This document shows, piece after piece, positions 1-8,836 of a DNA stretch of 64,000 nt (its first letter is position 1; each line of letters begins with the position of its first letter). Below the pieces are notes generated by a model. It did not search any database. It saw only the letters and a list, made by a program, of their open reading frames with translations, and was not told where the DNA came from. The DNA comes from CAVYXF01 sp963772335 (lineage in GTDB: Bacteria; Pseudomonadota; Alphaproteobacteria; Rhizobiales; Rhodomicrobiaceae). The position numbers were made by a program, and so were the translations under genes. The stretch covers positions 496,001 to 560,000 of the forward strand of contig CAVYXF010000003.1 in the NCBI GenBank assembly GCA_963772335.1. Reading direction: 5' to 3'.

Positions 1-403
1 CCGGCCGCAACACCCGCTTCATTTCGCGCAGAGCGCCCGCACGATCATCGAAGAACATCAGGCCGAACTGGCCTAGTACGCGATCGAAACGCTGGTCGGC
101 AAAGGGCAGGCTTTCGGCGAGGCCAAGTTGCCAGTCGATATCAGGGGCGAGGCGGCGTGCGACCGCCAGCATACCCTCGTTTCGGTCGAGACCGGTCACG
201 CTTCCCGGCTCACGCGTGTAGCGGGTGGCTTCCCGTGCCAGCACGCCCGTCCCGCAAGCGACATCCAGCACGAGATCTGAAGGGCCGATATCTGCGGCGC
301 GCGCCACATATTGCGCTGGCTCCAGAAACAGTGCCGGGACGAAGAACTCTTCATACACATCGGCGGCGCTGCGGCTGACCTGTCCTTGCTGTGCCTGATC
401 CAT
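1..403 (-). CDS. class I SAM-dependent methyltransferase (UbiE-like), 3' end outside window
   Basis: The reading frame begins at an ATG at 403, preceded by a strong AAGGAGG site, and runs off the left edge, leaving about 134 codons. The visible protein carries the SAM-binding motif I (VLDVACGTGVLA) and a motif IV/post-I region (GQFGLMFF followed by LREMKRVLRP), the standard layout of Methyltransf_11/25 enzymes. It probably methylates a small molecule; the substrate cannot be read. It is divergent from the HxlR-type regulator at 580, with an inverted repeat between them, so the regulator may control it (inference). Confidence 0.8.
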   Translation of the reverse strand, partial: MDQAQQGQVSRSAADVYEEFFVPALFLEPAQYVARAADIGPSDLVLDVACGTGVLAREATRYTREPGSVTGLDRNEGMLAVARRLAPDIDWQLGLAESLPFADQRFDRVLGQFGLMFFDDRAGALREMKRVLRP

Positions 404-513
404 GGTCCCCTCCTTTCGGTGCGTCCTGATGCAGTGAGAAAAAATGAGAAAAACCGGCCAAACAGACTGGCCCTTCCGGCTATCCAAGGCTGTGCCCAAT
501 GGAAGCCAGGAGC

Positions 514-532
514 AACTACACAGTCTGTAGTT
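514..532. promoter_or_regulatory. inverted repeat, candidate HxlR operator
   Basis: Two perfect 7-bp arms, AACTACA and TGTAGTT, flank a 5-nt spacer in the 176-bp gap between the divergent methyltransferase and HxlR-regulator genes. HxlR/YodB-type repressors are known to bind ACT...AGT palindromes near their own promoters, so this is a plausible autoregulatory operator. The sequence shows only the repeat; the binding is inferred. Confidence 0.4.
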
Positions 533-579
533 CGGCGTCCCGGACGGGCGTGGTAGGGTCAGGAAAAGGGAGGGTGACG

Positions 580-1284
580 ATGAAAGGCTATGGTCAATTC
601 TGTCCTGTCGCCAAAGCAGCCGAGTTGTTCTGCGAGAAGTGGACACCTCTCATCATTCGTGATCTTGCTTGCGGCGCGACGCGGTTTTCGGAGTTGCAGC
701 GCGGTGTGCCGCTGATGTCTCCGACTCTCCTGTCACGGCGCCTGAAGCAGCTCGAGGCCGAGGGCATCCTCGAGCGCCGCCCGGGCGCCGGCGGCAAGAC
801 CGCCACCTATCATCTGACCACCGCGGGCCGTGAATTCGTGCCGGTCATCGAAGCGCTTGGCGTGTGGGGACAGCGCTGGTCAAGGCGCCAGCTTGCGGAG
901 GGCGAAATCGATCTCAGCCTCCTGGTCTGGGCGCTGGAGCGCAGTGTCGATGGCGCCGCCTTCGGGCCAGAGCGCACCGTGGTACGCCTGGAATTCACCG
1001 ATCAATCGCCAGCAAAGCGCCTGTGGTGGTTCGTGAACGAGCGGGGATCTGTCGAGCTTTGCCTGGAGGAGCCGGGCTTCGGCACCGACCTCTATCTGAC
1101 CTGTACGCTTCCCGATATGATCTATCTGGTGCGCGGCGATCTTCCACTGCCCCGAGCCATTTCGAGCGGGCGCCTCGATGTGCATGGAGATTCCGCCAGG
1201 CGCGTCAAGCTGAAGGCGTGGCTTAATCTCAGCCCGCTCGCAAGCATTGACTCGCAGCGGCCGGTCACCGTCGCCGCCGAATAG
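580..1284 (+). CDS. HxlR family transcriptional regulator with C-terminal SCP2-like region
   Basis: This 234-aa protein starts at ATG 580 behind GGGAGGG. Residues 1-100 form a winged helix of the HxlR type: the conserved N-terminal Cys (FCPVAKAAEL), the KWTPLIIRDL helix, and the recognition and wing segment (MSPTLLSRRLKQLEAEGI ... YHLTTAGRE). The remaining roughly 130 residues are longer than in a minimal HxlR protein and resemble an SCP2/sterol-carrier-like ligand domain. The near-N-terminal Cys is the position used for thiol sensing in YodB/HypR relatives; that role here is inferred. It is probably a local regulator of the divergent methyltransferase. Confidence 0.85.
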   Translation: MKGYGQFCPVAKAAELFCEKWTPLIIRDLACGATRFSELQRGVPLMSPTLLSRRLKQLEAEGILERRPGAGGKTATYHLTTAGREFVPVIEALGVWGQRWSRRQLAEGEIDLSLLVWALERSVDGAAFGPERTVVRLEFTDQSPAKRLWWFVNERGSVELCLEEPGFGTDLYLTCTLPDMIYLVRGDLPLPRAISSGRLDVHGDSARRVKLKAWLNLSPLASIDSQRPVTVAAE

Positions 1285-1525
1285 CTCGTGGAAGCGCGTA
1301 ACGGACGAGCCGGCCAGGCACGTCTCTCTCACCTGCTGGCAATCCCACCACAAAAGCCGGAAATCTCGACAGAGTTGCAGCCGCGGCGAACATATCCGCC
1401 CCGGGGAGGTTGTTATCTTTGTAGAGGGTTGCTGGAGATAGGCTTTGGCGAGGGCGTTAGACGATCGTTGAACTTGCTCTTCCGGCCTAACCGGAGACTA
1501 ATTTCCTTTATGTCATATTTTTTGC

Positions 1526-1544
1526 AGCTCGGTCACGACGAGCT
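1526..1544. repeat. short inverted repeat upstream of the TAXI binding-protein gene
   Basis: Arms AGCTCG and CGAGCT are separated by 7 nt, 35 bp before the TRAP binding-protein start. It could be an operator or the base of a leader hairpin. The rest of the 294-bp gap (1285-1578) shows no convincing gene. Confidence 0.25.
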
Positions 1545-1578
1545 TCGAAGCAGTAAAAAGAGGAAACACAAGGAGAAA

Positions 1579-2529
1579 ATGATGCTAACTCAACGCATTG
1601 GCGCCTGCGCCTTGGCAATCGCGACAATAGCCGCGCCGCTCACGGCGCGGGCGGAGGAATTTATCAACATCCTCACGGGCGGCACCGGCGGTGTCTATTA
1701 TCCGCTTGGGGTCGCGCTCTCGAAGATCTACGCCGAAAACATCAAGGACTCCAAACCCTCGGTTCAGGCGACCAAGGCTTCGGTCGAGAACCTCAATCTC
1801 TTGCAGTCCGGCAGGGGCGAAATCGCCTTTACCCTGGGCGATTCGCTCGCCGACGCCTGGAAGGGCAATGCCGAGGTCGGCTTCAAGTCCAAGCTCGACA
1901 AGCTGCGCACCGTCGCGGCGATCTATCCAAACTATATCCAGGTTGCAGCGCTGAAGGATTCCGGCATTAAGACGCTCGCCGATCTGAAGGGCAAACGGCT
2001 CGCGGTCGGTGCGCCGAAATCCGGCACCGAACTCAACGCCCGCACCATTCTCGGCGCCGCCGGGATGTCCTACGACGCTCTCGGCAAGGTCGAATATCTG
2101 CCCTTCGCCGAATCCGTCGAGCTGATGAAGAACCGCCAGCTCGATGCGACGCTGATCTCGGCCGGGCTTGGCGTCTCCTCCATCCGCGACTTGTGCGCTT
2201 CGGTGGATTGCGTGATCGTCGAGATACCCAAGGAGGTGGTGGAAAAGGCCGGCTCCCCCTATCAGTCGGCCGCGATCCCGGGCGGCACTTATAAGGGCAA
2301 TGACAGCGACGTCAATGCCGCAATTGTGCCGAATTATCTGGTGACCCGCGCCGGCCTTTCCGACGACGAGGTCTACCAGATGACCAAGACACTGTTCGAC
2401 AAACTACCCTCACTTCAGGCCGCGCACGCCGCTGCCAAGGACGTCTCGCTGGACAAGGCGGCCAAGAACCCGCCGGTGCCGCTGCATCCCGGCGCTGAGA
2501 AGTTCTACAAGGAAAAAGGCGTGATGTAG
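1579..2529 (+). CDS. TAXI family TRAP transporter solute-binding protein
   Basis: This 316-aa exported protein starts at ATG 1579 behind AAGGAG, with a second ATG directly after it. A Sec signal peptide ends near TARAEE (about residue 24). The mature part starts FINILTGGTGGVYYPLG, the hallmark of the TAXI (TRAP-associated extracytoplasmic immunogenic) family. It also has DLKGKRLAVGAPKSGTE and NRQLDATLISAGLG, which line the ligand cleft in this family. It captures a small, often carboxylate or amino-acid-like, substrate in the periplasm and hands it to the fused permease downstream. The ligand is not readable. A terminator-like hairpin follows, as expected where binding protein is made in excess of permease. 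Confidence 0.93.
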   Translation: MMLTQRIGACALAIATIAAPLTARAEEFINILTGGTGGVYYPLGVALSKIYAENIKDSKPSVQATKASVENLNLLQSGRGEIAFTLGDSLADAWKGNAEVGFKSKLDKLRTVAAIYPNYIQVAALKDSGIKTLADLKGKRLAVGAPKSGTELNARTILGAAGMSYDALGKVEYLPFAESVELMKNRQLDATLISAGLGVSSIRDLCASVDCVIVEIPKEVVEKAGSPYQSAAIPGGTYKGNDSDVNAAIVPNYLVTRAGLSDDEVYQMTKTLFDKLPSLQAAHAAAKDVSLDKAAKNPPVPLHPGAEKFYKEKGVM

Positions 2530-2550
2530 CAGCCGCTCGCGAATTTTAAA

Positions 2551-2583
2551 GCCGCGGCGCCGACCAAGGCGCCCGCGGCTTTT
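2551..2583 (+). terminator. terminator-like hairpin between TAXI binding protein and permease
   Basis: The arms GCCGCGGCGCC and GGCGCCCGCGGC (one-base bulge) enclose a short loop and are followed by TTTT. It lies 21 bp after the binding-protein stop and 86 bp before the permease start, so it may lower permease expression relative to the binding protein or protect the upstream mRNA. Confidence 0.6.
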
Positions 2584-2668
2584 GCCGCTTTCGATATGTC
2601 TCGCTGCGCATCATTCCCGTATAGTGATGCAGGGCGGGCCGATCCGGGCAGCGAGAGGGGATGGCGTC

Positions 2669-4792
2669 ATGACCGACATCGATATCGCCGCTGTTGAGCA
2701 AGGCGGTCCACTGCCCGGCCAGACCAAGACCGAGGCGCGCCTCGAAAGAGGCTGGGGCGACGACATCGAAGGCCGCCTGCTGTTCTGGATCGCCGTCGCT
2801 TTCTCGACTTTCCAGATCATCACGGCAATGTTCAGCCCGCTGCCGAGCGAGATCGTGCGCTCGGTGCATGTCGGCTTCCTGATGATCATGGTGTTCGGCG
2901 TCGCCTCGCTGCTGACCGAGAGCGCCCGCGCCAAGCTGATCTATTGGGCGCTCGGCGTGATGGGCTTCGCCCTCGGCCTCTATAAGTGGGTGTTCTATCA
3001 GGACCTGCTGCTGAGGGCCGGCGATCCCAACATCATCGACATCATCGTCGGTATCATCGTCGTCCTCCTGGTGTTCGAGGCTGGCCGGCGGATGATGGGT
3101 CCGGTGCTGCCGATCATCTGCGCGATCTTCCTGAGCTACGCCCTGTTCGGCGAGTATTTCCCGAGCCCCCTCAATACCCGCGGTTATGATTTCAGCCAGG
3201 TCGTCGACCAGATGTTCCTCGGCACCGAGGGCATCTACGGCATCCCGGTCTACGTCTCCTCGACCTACATCTTCCTATTCATCCTGTTTGGCGCGTTCCT
3301 GGAGCGCGCCGGCATGATCGCGCTGTTCACCGACGTGGCGCTCGGCACCGTCGGCCATGCGCGCGGCGGTCCGGCCAAGGTGGCGGTGATCTCCTCCGGG
3401 CTGATGGGCACCATCAATGGCTCCGGCATCGCCAATGTCGTGACTGTGGGCCAGTTCACCATCCCGTTGATGAAGCGCTTTGGTTATCCGGCCCATTTCG
3501 CCGGCGCGGTCGAGGCGACCTCGTCGATGGGCGGCCAAATCATGCCGCCGGTGATGGGCGCCGTCGCCTTCATCATGGCGGAGACCATCAACGTCCCCTA
3601 TTCCGCGGTGTGCTTCGCCGCCATCGTCCCGGCGCTGCTTTATTACTATTCGGCGTTCTGGGCCGTGCATCTGGAAGCCGGAAAGCGCGGCCTGATCGGC
3701 CTGACCAAGGACGAATGCCCGAGCGCGATCGATGCCTTGCGCAAGAACTGGTACCTGCTGATGCCGCTTGCGGCGCTTGTGGCGCTGCTGTTCGCGGGCT
3801 ATACGCCGCTGTTCGCCGGCACGGTCGGCCTGGGGCTCACGGTCATGGTGATCTTCGGCCATCCGATCGTCGATGCGCTGCCGGTGCCAGCCCTGCGCGC
3901 GGTGTTTTGGATTCTGCTCGGCGTCTCGGCGGCGCTGTTCTTCGAATATGGCATCTGGCTGCTGATCGGCATGGTGGCGGTGCTGATGGTCGCGACGCTG
4001 TTCGTCAGAGGTGGCCGCGCGACTTTGAGTGTAGCGCTGAACAGCCTTGCCGACGGCGCGCGCCATGCGCTGCCCGTGGGCGTGGCCTGCGCGCTGGTCG
4101 GTACCATCATCGGCACGCTGACGCTCACCGGCGCCGCTACCAACTTTGTGCGCGTGATCGTCTCGGTGGGCGAGAGCTCGATCTTCCTGTCGCTGTGCCT
4201 GACGGCGCTGACCTCGCTGGTCCTCGGCATGGGCATCCCCACCATACCGAATTACATCATTACCTCCTCGATCGCTGCGCCGGCGCTCTTGCAACTCGGC
4301 GTGCCGCTGATCGTGTCGCATATGTTCGTGTTCTATTTCGGCATCATGGCTGACCTCACGCCGCCAGTGGCGCTCGCGGCGTTCGCGGCGGCCTCGATCG
4401 CTAAAGAGTCAGGGTTCAAGATTGGCTGGACCGCCGTTAAGATTGCGCTGCCGGGCTGGATCGCGCCGTTCATGGCGGTTTATGCACCGGCGCTGATGCT
4501 GCAGCCAGTCGGACCGCGCGTTGCCGCCTATGGGCTGGTTCTGGCCGCGGGTTATGTAATCCTTAAGGCGGTGATCGCGGTAACGCTATGGGGCGTGACC
4601 GCGATCGGTTATTTCCTCGCCCCGGTGGGCTGGCCGGAGCGCATTCTCGCCTTCTTGGCGGCCGCGCTTCTCGTGCTCGAAATGCCCTGGACCGATCCGG
4701 CCGGCTTTGCCGCCTGCGCCGCCTTCTTTGCCTATCAATTCTGGAAAGGCCGCGCGGCACCGTCCGCGGTGGCGAGCAAGCCGGCGGAATAG
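2669..4792 (+). CDS. TRAP transporter fused permease subunit (4TM/12TM)
   Basis: The ATG at 2669 (MTDIDIA) sits 8 nt after GAGAGGGG, giving 707 aa. The protein joins a short DctQ-like small permease (first hydrophobic segments, about residues 35-110) to a DctM-like large permease. Diagnostic segments are FLFGAFLERAG, the GTINGSGIANVVTVGQFTIP stretch, EATSSMGGQIMPPVMGAVAF and the second-half repeat LVLGMGIPTIPNYI with FYFGIMADLTPPVALA. These fused permeases work with TAXI binding proteins in Na+/H+-driven uptake. Two upstream in-frame starts exist (2582 and 2627) but lack ribosome-binding sites. Confidence 0.93.
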   Translation: MTDIDIAAVEQGGPLPGQTKTEARLERGWGDDIEGRLLFWIAVAFSTFQIITAMFSPLPSEIVRSVHVGFLMIMVFGVASLLTESARAKLIYWALGVMGFALGLYKWVFYQDLLLRAGDPNIIDIIVGIIVVLLVFEAGRRMMGPVLPIICAIFLSYALFGEYFPSPLNTRGYDFSQVVDQMFLGTEGIYGIPVYVSSTYIFLFILFGAFLERAGMIALFTDVALGTVGHARGGPAKVAVISSGLMGTINGSGIANVVTVGQFTIPLMKRFGYPAHFAGAVEATSSMGGQIMPPVMGAVAFIMAETINVPYSAVCFAAIVPALLYYYSAFWAVHLEAGKRGLIGLTKDECPSAIDALRKNWYLLMPLAALVALLFAGYTPLFAGTVGLGLTVMVIFGHPIVDALPVPALRAVFWILLGVSAALFFEYGIWLLIGMVAVLMVATLFVRGGRATLSVALNSLADGARHALPVGVACALVGTIIGTLTLTGAATNFVRVIVSVGESSIFLSLCLTALTSLVLGMGIPTIPNYIITSSIAAPALLQLGVPLIVSHMFVFYFGIMADLTPPVALAAFAAASIAKESGFKIGWTAVKIALPGWIAPFMAVYAPALMLQPVGPRVAAYGLVLAAGYVILKAVIAVTLWGVTAIGYFLAPVGWPERILAFLAAALLVLEMPWTDPAGFAACAAFFAYQFWKGRAAPSAVASKPAE

Positions 4793-4794
4793 GC

Positions 4795-5163
4795 ATGGAG
4801 CTCTGCCTACTCGCGGCCGGCGCCACCATTCGTCTCGGCACGATCGCGCTGACGCTCGCCTGGACCCATTCGATCGAGAAAACCCGCTGGGAGGAGGACT
4901 GGCGCCTGACGCCTGCCGGGCTGGTGCTCACGGAGGACCGCGTCGAGGCGACTGGCGCTGGCATGGAGCCGCCGCTGGATGCGCGTTTCGACGGCAAATG
5001 GTGGCACTACACGCCGCCGCTCGCTCCGATGAAGGATGTGGTGCTGCGCCGCTCCGGTACGACAGATGACTGGCAGGTCTGCATCGCCGGCACCTGCCGC
5101 GCCATGGGCAGTTATTTGCCTAACGCGGAAGCCGACCCCGTAACGCTCGCCGCCTGCCCGTAA
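4795..5163 (+). CDS. DUF1850 domain-containing protein
   Basis: This 122-aa protein begins at ATG 4795, overlapping no gene but only 2 bp after the permease stop, so it is co-transcribed. It contains the DUF1850 pattern LTWTHSIEKTRWEEDW-like (here LAWTHSIEKTRWEEDW) and a small hydrophobic N-terminus that could be an uncleaved anchor or weak signal. DUF1850 genes are commonly found beside TAXI TRAP transporters. Their function is not established, so a role in assembling or tuning the transporter is inference from context. A Cys pair (QVCIAGTCR) sits near the C-terminus. Confidence 0.85.
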   Translation: MELCLLAAGATIRLGTIALTLAWTHSIEKTRWEEDWRLTPAGLVLTEDRVEATGAGMEPPLDARFDGKWWHYTPPLAPMKDVVLRRSGTTDDWQVCIAGTCRAMGSYLPNAEADPVTLAACP

Positions 5164-5209
5164 AAGGCAAACTTTCGCGGGTAACTTTGCCACCTTGCCC
5201 GCTTACGAG

Positions 5210-7453
5210 TCAGCGCACGAATGCGCTCATCTCGCGGCGGGCGGAAATGATGTTGGGCTTTTGCGTAAACACCACCGAGACGCGGATGTCGCCCCTACAA
5301 TGCAGAATCTGCAGCGACACCTCCGAGCCATGGCGCCGCAACACGAAATCCACGCTGCCATTGCCAAGCGTCAGCCCGCGAATCGTAACCTCGTCGAGGA
5401 AAGACGGCAGGCGTGGATTGCGCAGCCGGATCTCGCCGAGCTGCGAATTGAACTCAAAGCCGAGCGAGGCGTCGAGCAGCGAGAAGGGCGTGGCACTCGC
5501 CCAGGCTTGCGGTGCGCAGGCGACCGGATAGAGGGTCGGCCCCCTGCCTTGCTTGCGGGTAAAACCGCAGTACAGCTCCGGCAGGCGGCGCAGATCAATA
5601 TAGGAGGCTGCATCGTAGAGCCCCTTGAAGATCCGCTCGACCGCATCCATCGCGCCATAGCGCGCCAGCCCCAGCGCGATCATTGCATTGTCATGCGGCC
5701 AGATCGAACCGTTGTGATAGGACATCGGATTGTAGCGCAACTCGCCCTTAGCGATGGTGCGGATGCCCCAGCCTGAAGACATTCGCGGGCGCAGCATTTC
5801 CTGGGCGACAATGGCAGCCCTGTCCGGTCGTGCCATGCCGGAGAACAGGAGATGCCCGGCATTGGATGACCGCACCCGGCAGGGCTCTTTCTTCCCGTCC
5901 AGCGCCAATGCGTAGGTATCCAGATCGGGCAGCCAGAACACATCCTCGACGCGCTGGGCAAGCTTTTCGGATTGCTGCTCCAGCTCGTCGGCGCGATCGA
6001 AATGGCCGAGAAGGCGGGCGCAATAGGCAGCCCGGCGCTTGGCCTCGTAAACATAGCCTTGCACTTCGACGAGCGTTATCGGACCTTGGGCGAGCCGGCC
6101 ATCGGCATGGAAGACGCTGTCATAAGAGTCCTTCCAACCCTGGTTGGCGAGCCCTTCCTCGGTCGCGCGCTGATATTCGACGAAACCGTCGCCATCGGGA
6201 TCGCCATATTGATCGATCCAGCGCAGCGCCGCCTCGGCCGCGGGCCAGAGCTCGGCGAGCGTTTGGAGATCGCCGGTGCGCTCGATATAGCGGCCGAGCA
6301 GCACGATGAACAGCGGCGTCGAATCAACGCTGCCGTAATATTGCGCGAAGGGCACCTCGCCCAGCGCCGCCATCTCGCCGCCGCGCATCTCGTGAAGGAT
6401 TTTACCGGGCTGGGCATCGGAGACCGCGTCCTCGCCCCTGGCCTGATAGGCGGTCAGCCGGCGGAGCACACCCTTGGCGACCTTAGGGTCGGCCCAGAGC
6501 AGTTGCATCGCCGTGATCAGCCCGTCGCGCCCGAAAGTCGTCGAATACCAGGGAATGCCGGCGTAAGGGTAGCGGCCCTCCGGAGTATCGGTCATCAGCA
6601 TCGACAGATCGGCCATCGACCGGCAGAGCACTTCGTTAAAAATCTCGTTCGCGGTCTCGACGGTAGCGCAGGAGCGGGTCGGTGCGCGCAGTTCCCGGCG
6701 TACAGACAAGAAGCCGCGCAGGAACAGCCCGGGCCGCTGATCCGGAGCCTGATCGCAGCCCACCGTCAGGAAGATCGCCGTTTCCTTGCGCGGAGCGAGC
6801 GTAACACTGAAGGAGGCCGAATTGGCATTGACCTCGGTTGGCGCGGGATCGAACATGACGGTCGTGCGCCGGACACGGCCGTCCCGCCCGATATAGGTGA
6901 TCACCACCTGGTCCGGTGCCGCCACGCGCCGGCTGATCACGCCGCGCTGGGGTCGCCGGGAGCCGCGCACCTCGAAGATGTCAGCGAAATCGCTGCCGAA
7001 ATAGATGGTGGCGCGGAGTTTGACCTCGGCCTCGCCGTAATTGCGCAGGTTGATGCGCTGATAAAGGATGTCCTGCCAAATGAAGATGTTGCGGGTGAGG
7101 TGAACGGTGTCTTTCAGCAGGGTGATATGACCATCGGCGAACACATCCGGATTGGTCAATTCGACGGTCAGCATCGAATTGTCGTCGCGCAGATTTGAGC
7201 CGAGCAGAAGAGGTTGGAGGCCGTCTAGGACGACCTCCATATAGGACAGATAACGTGTATCGCAGTGAAATAGGCCATCTTCACCGCCCGTGGACGCGCC
7301 GATATCGCCATGGCTGTCGAGGACAATGAAGGTGTCGCCTTGCTTGAGCGTATGCCGGGTTCGCGACGCCTGTCCCCTTGCTGAAATATAGAAGGGGACC
7401 TCCGAGAACCCATCAGGACTTTTGGTTGTCTCTAACGTGATCTCGGCCGTCAT
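5210..7453 (-). CDS. amylo-alpha-1,6-glucosidase (glycogen-debranching-type enzyme)
   Basis: This 747-aa protein begins at ATG 7453. The N-terminal third (about 35-225) is the GDE_N-bis beta-domain (FIVLDSHGDIGAS, GLFHCDTRYLSYMEV). Residues about 280-710 form an (alpha/alpha)6 glucosidase domain with GIPWYSTTFGRDGLITAMQLL, GWKDSYDSVFHADG and YHNGSIWPHDNAMIALGLARYG. Such proteins hydrolyse alpha-1,6 branches or related glucosides in the cytoplasm. It is convergent with DUF1850 and followed upstream by a glycosyltransferase on the same strand with a 10-bp gap, so the two form an operon. The exact substrate (glycogen, or a compatible-solute glucoside) is not determinable. Confidence 0.92.
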   Translation of the reverse strand: MTAEITLETTKSPDGFSEVPFYISARGQASRTRHTLKQGDTFIVLDSHGDIGASTGGEDGLFHCDTRYLSYMEVVLDGLQPLLLGSNLRDDNSMLTVELTNPDVFADGHITLLKDTVHLTRNIFIWQDILYQRINLRNYGEAEVKLRATIYFGSDFADIFEVRGSRRPQRGVISRRVAAPDQVVITYIGRDGRVRRTTVMFDPAPTEVNANSASFSVTLAPRKETAIFLTVGCDQAPDQRPGLFLRGFLSVRRELRAPTRSCATVETANEIFNEVLCRSMADLSMLMTDTPEGRYPYAGIPWYSTTFGRDGLITAMQLLWADPKVAKGVLRRLTAYQARGEDAVSDAQPGKILHEMRGGEMAALGEVPFAQYYGSVDSTPLFIVLLGRYIERTGDLQTLAELWPAAEAALRWIDQYGDPDGDGFVEYQRATEEGLANQGWKDSYDSVFHADGRLAQGPITLVEVQGYVYEAKRRAAYCARLLGHFDRADELEQQSEKLAQRVEDVFWLPDLDTYALALDGKKEPCRVRSSNAGHLLFSGMARPDRAAIVAQEMLRPRMSSGWGIRTIAKGELRYNPMSYHNGSIWPHDNAMIALGLARYGAMDAVERIFKGLYDAASYIDLRRLPELYCGFTRKQGRGPTLYPVACAPQAWASATPFSLLDASLGFEFNSQLGEIRLRNPRLPSFLDEVTIRGLTLGNGSVDFVLRRHGSEVSLQILHCRGDIRVSVVFTQKPNIISARREMSAFVR

Positions 7454-7463
7454 AACGCTCCAT

Positions 7464-8561
7464 TCAATTTACCGTTTCGTTGAACACCGACGATGGAATA
7501 GGCCTGCGCAAAGTGTCGGAGACCGACGGGCGCTGCCGCAAAAGCGAACGATAAACCGCCAGATAGCTCCGCGCCATGCGGCCAGAGGAAAAGCGATCTT
7601 CGAACTCGCGACGTACCTTCCGGCGGTCGAGCGACAGCAGCTGCGGTATTACCCGAACCGCTTCTTCCTCGGTATCCACAATCATACCCGTGACCCGGTC
7701 TTCCACAATTTCTGGAACAGAGCCACAGCGGAAAGCGAGCACCGGAGTACCGCAGGCCATCGATTCGATCATAACCAAACCGAAGGGCTCCGGCCAGTCT
7801 ATCGGGAACAACAAACCAAGAGCATTCGACAGAAACGGTCCCTTTTGGCGCTCGTTGATTTCGCCGATGAACTCGACGCCGTCGCCCTCCCTCAGGAGAG
7901 GCTCGACGACAGCGCGGAAAAACGGCTCGTCGGCCTTATCGACCTTGGCGGCCATCTTCAACGGGATACCCGCGGCACGTGCGATCCTGATGGCGCGATC
8001 GGGGCGCTTTTCCGGCGACATGCGACCCAGGAAAGCGAGATAATTGCCGTTCGGATTGAAATTGCCTTTAAGCAAGTGGGTCGGCAGGCCGTGATAGACT
8101 GTCCCGACGAAATTGGCATCAGCGATCGGCTTACGCTGATCATCGGAAATGGACACCAGCGGCATCTCCGGGAAGCCGGCGAACAGCGGCTTGAGATCGG
8201 GCAAGTCCTGCCGGCCATGCAGCGTCGTCACCGTCCGTCCGGCTAGGGCATTAAATAACGGGAAATGGTAAGCTTCGACATGAAAATGCAGGACATCGAA
8301 CTCGTCTGCCTGCCGGCGAACACGGTCGAGCATCAGCATGTAATACGGCATGTTGTCCTTGACCTTCGCATCGAGGCGAAGCGCTTGCGGACAGCAACCC
8401 ACCAGTTCAGCGGCAGTTGTCGAATCACCGCTTGCGAACAACGTCACCTCATGGCCCATCTGAACCAACTCTTCGGTCAGATAGGATACAATGCGTTCCG
8501 TTCCTCCATAGAGGCGCGGAGGCACACTCTCAATCAGTGGTGAGATTTGAGCTATTCTCAT
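7464..8561 (-). CDS. glycosyltransferase family 4
   Basis: The ATG at 8561 opens a frame encoding MRIAQISPLIESVPPRLYGG, the standard N-terminal GT4 strand-loop (GGTERIVSYLTEEL), preceded by GGAAGA. The product is 365 aa. A GT-B fold is indicated by FLGRMSPEKRPDRAIRIA and by the donor-binding E-x7-E segment EPFGLVMIESMACGTPV with GSVPEIVEDRVTG. It transfers a sugar from a nucleotide donor; the acceptor is unknown. It lies 10 bp upstream of the debranching-enzyme gene on the same strand, suggesting shared glucan or glucoside metabolism. It is divergent from the HAD-ATPase gene at 8837. Confidence 0.92.
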   Translation of the reverse strand: MRIAQISPLIESVPPRLYGGTERIVSYLTEELVQMGHEVTLFASGDSTTAAELVGCCPQALRLDAKVKDNMPYYMLMLDRVRRQADEFDVLHFHVEAYHFPLFNALAGRTVTTLHGRQDLPDLKPLFAGFPEMPLVSISDDQRKPIADANFVGTVYHGLPTHLLKGNFNPNGNYLAFLGRMSPEKRPDRAIRIARAAGIPLKMAAKVDKADEPFFRAVVEPLLREGDGVEFIGEINERQKGPFLSNALGLLFPIDWPEPFGLVMIESMACGTPVLAFRCGSVPEIVEDRVTGMIVDTEEEAVRVIPQLLSLDRRKVRREFEDRFSSGRMARSYLAVYRSLLRQRPSVSDTLRRPIPSSVFNETVN

Positions 8562-8752
8562 CTGTATCTTCCATATGGCCACGAACCTCAGCGACAACTA
8601 ACCTAAGACGAAAAAGTTCCCAAAAGAAGGCGGCGAAGAAAAAAGAAAGGCTTGGCTAAAAATTAGCCTTAAATACATCAAGCAAAGCACGGGAATATGC
8701 GCCGCAATAGATTTTGTAGTGCGGTCAAGTATAATTAGCGCAAAAAGGACAT

Positions 8753-8768
8753 AAATTTGCGCAAATTT
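8753..8768. promoter_or_regulatory. perfect 16-bp palindrome, candidate operator
   Basis: AAATTTGCGCAAATTT is a perfect palindrome lying 68 bp before the HAD-ATPase start, in an AT-rich 275-bp gap between divergent genes. A TATAAT box (8730-8735) lies just upstream, which would place the palindrome near a transcription start, a typical repressor position. The gap shows no gene. Function is inferred from position and symmetry. Confidence 0.45.
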
Positions 8769-8836
8769 TCACCTGGAGGAACTTTTGCAACCAGGGAGTG
8801 TTTGGCGCTAATAGCGATTTACCGGGGACTACATGC

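Noticed and set aside
5972..7198. 408-codon open frame on the plus strand within the debranching-enzyme gene
   Set aside because: It lies entirely opposite the well-supported glucosidase gene and shows no recognisable domain.
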